DNA of 38,272 nucleotides from Candidatus Pacearchaeota archaeon (GTDB lineage Archaea > Nanobdellota > Nanobdellia > UBA10117 > JABICX01), in NCBI GenBank assembly GCA_017608025.1, contig JAFCGM010000004.1, forward strand, positions 154,744 to 193,015, in the 5' to 3' direction. Within the stretch, counting starts at the first letter, position 1. Every line of letters starts with the position of its first letter. The translations under genes and the position numbers were made by a program. This document shows positions 32,120 through 38,272 of the stretch, piece by piece. The notes under the pieces are model-generated. The model made no database searches, had not been told where the DNA came from, and saw only the letters and a list, made by a program, of their open reading frames with translations.

Positions 32120-33237
32120 AAATAAAAACAACTATTTATCTGATTCTAACTCTTGCAATAATACTTGCAATGGTTTTTGCTTATTTTAAACTTATAGAGT
32201 CAGAAGATGTTTCTGAAAATGTAAGGGATCTGGTTGAAACAAAGGAAAAGCAAGAAGAGCCAACAGCGCCATATTCAGCAGCATGGCTTCTTGAAAACCA
32301 ATTAAGCGGAGCAGTAATTTCACTTGAAAAAGGAGTTCCCAGTGAAGATTCAATAGAAAAATTATCTGAATTTAATCCAGATTTTGTAATACTTGAAGTT
32401 TATGAATACTGGTCAGCAGAAAAGCCCTATGAACCAAAAAAATCATCAAAAAGAAATACTGAGAAAGTTTTAAACATTCTTGCAGAAAATAATCTAAAAA
32501 CAATAATTGTTCCTGTAACTGGACCAGGAAAGTCAGAATCAAATCTTCAGGTTTTTTACAAATATGATGCTCAAGAGGCATGGGAAATGATGCTTCATGA
32601 TCTTGTACAGGAAACAGCAGATTATGAAAATATTATTGCTTGGAGTGTAATGGGGTTCCCAAATCCAGACACTTACTTTCTTGAAGAAGACTCAGAAAAG
32701 TTCAAAACATCAATGAAATTTTGGAACAATCTCACGAACCGCTACATAAATACAATACGAGAAATTGATTCTGATAGATTAATTTTAATTTACCCATTGA
32801 ATAAGGCAAGCCCTACAGGTCTCGCAGCAACAGAACCATTTGATTATGTAAATATAGCTTATGCAGTTAATTTTATGGAGCCAAGGCAATTCATAAACCA
32901 AAAAGAGCCAGAATTTAAATATCTTTATGAACGAGATGCAGATGACAAAACATATAAAAAGCAGGATATTGCTGAGATGATTAAACCAGCTAAGACTTTT
33001 CAGTCAAAATACAGCAAACCAGTAATTATTGCTAGATATGGCGGAGTAAGATATGTCCCAACAATGAATAACTATATTTCAGATTTAATTGATATTTTCC
33101 AAGAAAATAAATTTTCTTTTGCATATTATGCTTGGAATTCAGATGAGGATTACTTCTTGCCCTATGGAATAAATCTTTACAATGAAGAATTTGACTCAGA
33201 ATCTAGAGTATTTAAGCCAATCCTCAATACTTGGTAG
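32116..33237 (+). CDS. Membrane-anchored, GH5-like TIM-barrel protein lacking catalytic glutamates
   Basis: A 373-residue protein with one N-terminal membrane helix (residues about 5-27) and an extracellular domain. Strand patterns suggest a GH5-like TIM barrel: ENIIAWSVMGFPNPD at the place of strand 4 (GWEL.NEP in active enzymes), DYVNIAYAVNF near strand 6, KPVIIARYGGVR at strand 7 (KPV.ITEFG in active enzymes) and FSFAYYAWNSDEDY at strand 8. Neither the acid/base Glu after Asn nor the nucleophile Glu is present. I infer a sugar-binding or structural protein derived from a glycosidase. The family call is by pattern only. It is coupled to the 2TM protein. Confidence 0.55.
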   Translation: MKIKTTIYLILTLAIILAMVFAYFKLIESEDVSENVRDLVETKEKQEEPTAPYSAAWLLENQLSGAVISLEKGVPSEDSIEKLSEFNPDFVILEVYEYWSAEKPYEPKKSSKRNTEKVLNILAENNLKTIIVPVTGPGKSESNLQVFYKYDAQEAWEMMLHDLVQETADYENIIAWSVMGFPNPDTYFLEEDSEKFKTSMKFWNNLTNRYINTIREIDSDRLILIYPLNKASPTGLAATEPFDYVNIAYAVNFMEPRQFINQKEPEFKYLYERDADDKTYKKQDIAEMIKPAKTFQSKYSKPVIIARYGGVRYVPTMNNYISDLIDIFQENKFSFAYYAWNSDEDYFLPYGINLYNEEFDSESRVFKPILNTW

Positions 33238-33405
33238 CTGCTTTTTCCAAAAGTTTCTTATTGTTTTTGATGAAACTTTTTCCAAAAGTTTCCGCAGAAA
33301 GCGTAGCTGCCTTAGACACAGTCTTAGCTGCTTTTTCTAAAAAGGGCTCGGGCTTCCACTCGACAGTTTTTAAAATTTTCGGGCGCTATATTATTTAAAA
33401 CAAAC
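33238..33405. other. Intergenic spacer with short repeats
   Basis: No gene is visible. CTTTTTCCAAAAGTTTC occurs twice (33240-33256 and about 33277-33293), and TAGCTGCTTTTTCYAAAA at 33235 and 33325 repeats the end of the preceding gene imperfectly. TATTATTTAAA at about 33390 may be the CDC48 promoter, about 25 bp before its ATG. Confidence 0.45.
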
Positions 33406-33415
33406 GGTGGTTTTT

Positions 33416-35773
33416 ATGGATAAAAAAGATGGTTTTTCTTTGGTGGTTGACGAAGCATATCAAGAAGATATTGACAAGGGAATAGTAAGAGTTGATTCCC
33501 AAATAATGAAAAAATTGAAAATTTCTCCAGGAGATATTGTAATAATTAAAGGAACATCTGAAGACATGCAGACTGCAGCAATTGTTCAAAGAGCGTATCC
33601 TTCTGATATGGGGGAGAACATTGTAAGAATGGATCCTTTAACTCGTAGAAATGCAGGAACAAGTGTTGGCGAGAAAGTTTTAATTGAAAAAGCAAAGTCA
33701 ATACATCCTGCAAAAAAAATAGTTCTTTCTCCTATAAAGAAAAATACAGAAGTTGAACTTCTTGATGAAGATGCAGGTCCTCAAATAATTCGTGGGATAA
33801 AACAGGACAAAGAGCACGTAAGAATATCCCCGATTGTAATTCAAAAAGCATTGTTCAAAAAACCACTTACAAAGGAAGATATAGTATCTGTTGGAGGTGG
33901 CGGAACATCTAGAAGAAGGGTTTCCCCTTTTGGAGAAGACTTTAACTCACTTTTCAGTGAGATGGATCGACTTTTCAGTTCTGCAGGAATTGGCGCAATC
34001 TCATTCAGCGGACGACCTTTGAAATTTCAAGTTGTTTCAGTAAACCCGACAGGCGTTGTCCTTCTGAACAAAGACACAAAAATTCAAATTTCTGAAAAGC
34101 ATGCTTTAACTGTTGCTTCTGGAGTACCTGAAATAGCTTATGAAGATATTGGCGGGCTTGATGAAGAAATTAAGAAAGTTCGCGAAATGATTGAAATTCC
34201 TTTGAAGCATCCAGAAATTTTTGATAAGCTCGGAGTTCAGCCACCAAAAGGAGTCCTTCTTTACGGACCACCTGGAACAGGAAAAACACTTCTTGCAAAA
34301 GCTGTTGCTCATGAAAGTAATGCTAATTTTGTTCTTATTAACGGACCAGAAATTATGAACAAGTTTGTGGGAGAAGCAGAGAAAAAACTCCGCGACATTT
34401 TCGATAAAGCAGAAAAGAATTCACCAAGCATAATTTTTATAGATGAAATAGATGCAATCGCACCAAAAAGAGAAGAGTCTTATGGTGAGGTTGAAAGAAG
34501 GGTTGTTGCCCAGCTTCTTGCTTTAATGGATGGACTAAAATCAAGAGGAAAAGTTATTGTTATTGCAGCAACAAACCGTCAGGATGCATTAGACCCTGCT
34601 TTAAGGCGTGGAGGAAGATTTGACAGGGAAATAGAAATAGGAGTCCCAAACAAAAAAGCAAGGCTTGAAATTCTCCAAATTCACACCCGAAACATGCCTC
34701 TTGACAAGAAAGTTGATTTAAAGCTTTTGTCAGAGAGAACGCACGGTTTTGTTGGAGCTGACCTTGAAGGTCTTGTAAAGGAAGCAGCTATGAGCGTAAT
34801 ACGAAGAGTTATCCCTGAATATAATTTTTCAGATGACCAGCAAATACCAAAGGAAGTTCTTGAAAAGCTTGTTGTTAAGACAGAGGATTTTAAAGAGGCT
34901 TTGAAAGTTGTTCATCCAAGCGCAATGCGCGAAGTTCTTGTTGAAGTTCCTAAAATAAAATGGGAAGATGTTGGAGGTCTTGAAAAAAGCAAAGAAGAGC
35001 TAAAGGAAACAATCGAGTGGCCTTTGAAAAACCCGCAAGCTTTCAAAAATCTTGGAATAAAAGCTCCAAAAGGAGTCCTTCTTTACGGACCACCTGGAAC
35101 AGGAAAGACCTTGCTAGCAAAGGCTGTGGCAAATGAAGCTGGAGCAAATTTTATCCTTGTTAAGGGACCAGAGGTATTTTCAAAATGGGTTGGTGAGAGC
35201 GAAAAAGCAATAAGAAAAATTTTCCAAAAAGCAAGGCAAGTAAGCCCTTGCATAATTTTCTTTGATGAAATAGATGCAATTGCATCCAGCAGAGGAGCAG
35301 ATATAGGTGGAAACAAGGCAGGAGACAAAGTTGTAAATCAGCTTCTGACAGAAATGGATGGCCTTGAAGAACTAAGCGATGTTGTGATAATGGCAGCAAC
35401 AAACAGACCGGAACTGATTGACCCTGCGTTATTAAGGCCCGGAAGATTCGACCGCGCAATATTGATAAATGTACCAGATGAAAAAGCAAGAGAAGAAATA
35501 CTGAAAGTTCACACCCAGAATATGCCTCTTGACAGCAAAATTGACTTGAAGAAACTGGCAAAAGATCTTGAAGGATATTCTGGAGCTGACATAGAGTCAA
35601 TTGTTCGTGAAGCAGGAATTCGTGCTCTGCGGGAAGACATAAACGCAAAGAAAGTTAAGAAAAAGCATTTTGAAAACGCAATAAAGGAAATAAAACCTTC
35701 TCTTGCAAAAGTCGAGCTCGGAAAATACAAAAAAGCCCTAAGCGACAACGCAACAGTGGACTATCTCGGATAG
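33416..35773 (+). CDS. CDC48/VAT-type AAA+ ATPase (p97 homologue)
   Basis: A double-ring unfoldase that feeds proteins to the proteasome and remodels complexes. The N-terminal double-psi barrel (residues 1-90) and CDC48-2 domain precede two AAA modules, each with Walker A GPPGTGKT (about 284-291 and 558-565) and Walker B IIFIDEIDA / IIFFDEIDA, plus SRH arginines (GGRFDRE, PGRFDRA). An insertion of about 35 residues (GGGGTSRRRVSPFGEDFNSLFSEMDRLFSSA) interrupts the second half of the N-domain. No HbYX tail is present. I start at the ATG 33416 because GGTGGT at 33406-33411 is a good Shine-Dalgarno; an in-frame GTG at 33407 lies inside it. This gives 785 residues. Confidence 0.95.
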   Translation: MDKKDGFSLVVDEAYQEDIDKGIVRVDSQIMKKLKISPGDIVIIKGTSEDMQTAAIVQRAYPSDMGENIVRMDPLTRRNAGTSVGEKVLIEKAKSIHPAKKIVLSPIKKNTEVELLDEDAGPQIIRGIKQDKEHVRISPIVIQKALFKKPLTKEDIVSVGGGGTSRRRVSPFGEDFNSLFSEMDRLFSSAGIGAISFSGRPLKFQVVSVNPTGVVLLNKDTKIQISEKHALTVASGVPEIAYEDIGGLDEEIKKVREMIEIPLKHPEIFDKLGVQPPKGVLLYGPPGTGKTLLAKAVAHESNANFVLINGPEIMNKFVGEAEKKLRDIFDKAEKNSPSIIFIDEIDAIAPKREESYGEVERRVVAQLLALMDGLKSRGKVIVIAATNRQDALDPALRRGGRFDREIEIGVPNKKARLEILQIHTRNMPLDKKVDLKLLSERTHGFVGADLEGLVKEAAMSVIRRVIPEYNFSDDQQIPKEVLEKLVVKTEDFKEALKVVHPSAMREVLVEVPKIKWEDVGGLEKSKEELKETIEWPLKNPQAFKNLGIKAPKGVLLYGPPGTGKTLLAKAVANEAGANFILVKGPEVFSKWVGESEKAIRKIFQKARQVSPCIIFFDEIDAIASSRGADIGGNKAGDKVVNQLLTEMDGLEELSDVVIMAATNRPELIDPALLRPGRFDRAILINVPDEKAREEILKVHTQNMPLDSKIDLKKLAKDLEGYSGADIESIVREAGIRALREDINAKKVKKKHFENAIKEIKPSLAKVELGKYKKALSDNATVDYLG

Positions 35774-35802
35774 TTCGCACCTTTTCTTTTTTCAAATTTT
35801 TC

Positions 35803-35837
35803 TCTAAAAGTTCATTAAGCATTATGAACTTTTTCTA
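35803..35837 (+). terminator. Terminator-like hairpin after CDC48
   Basis: AAAGTTCAT and ATGAACTTT form a 9-bp stem around an 8-nt loop, followed by TTTCTAAGGG. It lies about 40 bp after the CDC48 stop and could end its transcript. Confidence 0.5.
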
Positions 35838-35880
35838 AGGGCTCAAAACTTTAATATACTTAAATTGTATAATGTAGTAA

Positions 35881-37131
35881 ATGGATGTATTTTACTCAAT
35901 TGGAATTGCAGGAATGTTAATTCTTATTGGAGCTTTTTTTACTATAATTTCCAAAAAAATAAAATATCCCTTAATGCTTTTGCTTCTACTAATTGGAATG
36001 ATTTTTGGTCCAATAACTGGTTTTTTCAACCCTTTTAACTTTCATCCAGTTATAAATTCATTTGTAACTCTTGCATTAGTCATTGTTCTCTTTGAAGTCG
36101 GATACAACACCCGCTTCTCAGAGCTGAAAAACAACCTACCTAGATCAATATGGATTACAATAATTTCTGTATTTTTTACAGTAACTCTGTGCGCCCTAAT
36201 TGTAGTTCTTTTTTTGAAAGTTGATATTCTACATGGAATTCTTCTCGGCGCATTATTAGCTTCAACTGATCTTACAATTGTAGCTCCATTAATGGACAAT
36301 ATTGCAGTTCTCCCAAAGCTTCGCTCATATCTCGAAATTGAGTCATCTTTAAACTCAGTAATATCTGCAGTTATAGCAATTGCAGTAATTAACATTATTC
36401 AAATCGGAGCCGGAGTTTCAGAAACACTGAAAATTTTCTTGATAAATATATTTGTTGGAATCGGCCTTGGATTTACGCTTGGCTATATTATTTTCAAGAT
36501 TGTCAAAAAGCTGAACATTGAGGAAAAGCCACACATTATTTCAATAGGTTCAGTACTTCTTGCATATGCAATTGCAGAATTTTTTGGCGCTTCAGGAATT
36601 ATAACCGCCCTTGTTATTGGAATGATTTTCGGAAATGCCCGTCCACCTTTGCCTAAAATAATTCAGAGTTTTGGCGGAGAGCTACAGATGATACTTCTTA
36701 CTTTTGTTTACGTGCTTCTTGGAACTTTCCTTAAGTTTGATTTCTTTGCAAAAGCAGGCTGGATTCTGATACCAATTATAATGGTTCTTCTTCTGGCAAG
36801 GTTTTTCATGGCAAAGTTCGGACTTCAGGATATGGATACATACTCAAAAATTGTAGCAGTCCTTTCAGGACCTCGCGGTATAGTATCTGCATTGCTGATT
36901 TTGTCTTACGCAACCCTCTTTTCTCAATCAGAAATAATAATTGGAATTGGTTTTTCAATTGTTTTAATAACTTCTTTAATAGTTTTAATTATTCCACTGC
37001 TTCCCAAGCCAAAGCATTTTCGAACTCCTTCTGCAAAAAAAAGAATGCCTGCAAAGAATCAAATCTCAACCCAGAAAATCGAAAAAAAAGCAAGAAAAAC
37101 AATCAAAAATATTATTTCTCCCAAAAAATAA
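35881..37131 (+). CDS. CPA-family cation:proton antiporter with altered ion-site motif
   Basis: A 416-residue membrane protein with about 12 hydrophobic segments. It matches the NhaP/CPA1 fold: LLASTDLTIVAP around D130, a motif homologous to ATDP, and GPRGIVSALLIL, the conserved Arg-Gly helix. In active CPA1 members the next helix carries an Asn-Asp pair; here the segment reads ESSLNSVISAV with S159 at the Asp position, so the usual ion-binding carboxylate is missing. The C-terminus is a Lys-rich cytosolic tail. It may be an unusual transporter or a channel-like derivative. The gene lies between CDC48 and the rRNA promoter, with a TATA-like TTAATATACTTAAA at about 35851. Confidence 0.8.
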   Translation: MDVFYSIGIAGMLILIGAFFTIISKKIKYPLMLLLLLIGMIFGPITGFFNPFNFHPVINSFVTLALVIVLFEVGYNTRFSELKNNLPRSIWITIISVFFTVTLCALIVVLFLKVDILHGILLGALLASTDLTIVAPLMDNIAVLPKLRSYLEIESSLNSVISAVIAIAVINIIQIGAGVSETLKIFLINIFVGIGLGFTLGYIIFKIVKKLNIEEKPHIISIGSVLLAYAIAEFFGASGIITALVIGMIFGNARPPLPKIIQSFGGELQMILLTFVYVLLGTFLKFDFFAKAGWILIPIIMVLLLARFFMAKFGLQDMDTYSKIVAVLSGPRGIVSALLILSYATLFSQSEIIIGIGFSIVLITSLIVLIIPLLPKPKHFRTPSAKKRMPAKNQISTQKIEKKARKTIKNIISPKK

Positions 37132-37168
37132 CCGAAGCATTTAAAAATACACTCCATCTAAAAGATAA

Positions 37169-37185
37169 TACCAACTTTGTTGGTA
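37169..37185. terminator. Perfect hairpin upstream of the rRNA promoter
   Basis: TACCAAC-TTT-GTTGGTA is a 7-bp stem with a 3-nt loop, about 38 bp after the antiporter stop. No clear T-run follows on the plus strand, so it could be a terminator or a regulatory hairpin. Confidence 0.35.
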
Positions 37186-37201
37186 GCTTCTAGCGTTACA
37201 A

Positions 37202-37224
37202 GGAAACATTTATATATAGTTTCC
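37202..37224 (+). promoter_or_regulatory. Likely 16S rRNA promoter inside an inverted repeat
   Basis: GGAAAC (37202-37207) and GTTTCC (37219-37224) flank TTTATATATA (37209-37218), a strong archaeal TATA box. The symmetric flanks could be BRE-like on both sides or an operator. Transcription would start near 37240, about 100 bp ahead of mature 16S. Confidence 0.6.
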
Positions 37225-37242
37225 AAAAATAATTGATATTCA

Positions 37243-37324
37243 TTCATTCATGAATGAAACTATGTATGCCAGTTTTCAACTGGTATGAATTAGTTATAGT
37301 GAGTGTATCTCTTGTGAGGTAAAC
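37243..37324 (+). promoter_or_regulatory. Structured 16S rRNA leader
   Basis: TTCATTCATGAATGAA (37243-37258) is a perfect 16-bp palindrome. Next, ATGCCAGTT-TTC-AACTGGTAT is a 9-bp stem with one G-U pair, enclosed by ACTAT/ATAGT. These are probably pre-rRNA processing or antitermination structures. The matching 3' strand of the processing stem would lie beyond the window. Confidence 0.4.
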
Positions 37325-37337
37325 ACACGCCAATTTA

Positions 37338-38272
<935 letters not shown>

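Overview
This is AT-rich archaeal chromosome. The replication and translation genes are archaeal: PolD large subunit, family B polymerase, topoisomerase VI, Orc1/Cdc6, aIF1A, NMD3, a Dim2-type KH protein and CDC48. The window ends inside a 16S rRNA gene with an archaeal signature. The compact layout, small unknown proteins, short leaderless-looking promoters, a UAU-anticodon tRNA-Ile with an intron, and a divergent 16S that departs from common archaeal primer sites all suggest a DPANN archaeon of the Pacearchaeota/Woesearchaeota kind. That placement is inference; no search was run.

Layout. 1-283: very AT-rich, no gene. 284-5994: a small winged-helix-like regulator (minus), then PolD DP2, a Cas4/Dna2-like Fe-S nuclease, a dense array of ATYGGAAA boxes (about 4911-5290), and a coiled-coil/winged-helix protein whose own coding sequence carries more boxes. 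The array includes two boxes resembling archaeal origin recognition boxes and is my best candidate for a replication origin. 6293-15167: TctA-family membrane protein, a large cell-surface protein, dUTPase, leucyl aminopeptidase, an OB-like envelope protein, ThpR, a PRC-barrel protein and a HerA/FtsK-type ATPase. 15267-17152: a 27-residue membrane microprotein, then NMD3, aIF1A and a Dim2-like KH protein (ribosome biogenesis and initiation). 17289-21998: top6B-top6A, an unknown gene, and orc1/cdc6. 22045-22406: tRNA-Asn, tRNA-Ile(UAU, intron) and tRNA-Glu. 22407-23716: accessory-looking DNA with an unknown gene, a possible 38-residue gene with a strong terminator hairpin, and hairpin repeats. 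23717-28186: CNNM/CorC-type protein, ArgRS, a tiny basic eL41-like protein, tRNA-Leu and a TtuA/Ncs6-type tRNA thiolase. 28264-33237: an NF-YC/POLE4-like histone-fold protein translationally coupled to PolB, methionine aminopeptidase, a 2TM protein and a degenerate GH5-like protein. 33416-37131: CDC48 and a CPA-family antiporter with an altered ion-site motif. From 37338: 16S rRNA, cut by the window end.

How the parts fit. One 31-kb stretch holds both replicative polymerases, Topo VI, Orc1/Cdc6, a Dna2-like nuclease and a candidate origin, so it looks like a replication neighbourhood.

Two recurring features are not explained by ordinary genes. (1) A tripartite hairpin element occurs four times in intergenic DNA, with paired base changes in its first stem. 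(2) At four loci (TctA, PRC-barrel, tRNA-Glu, eL41-like) the 3' end of a gene is duplicated 83-187 bp downstream, with hairpin-rich DNA between the copies.
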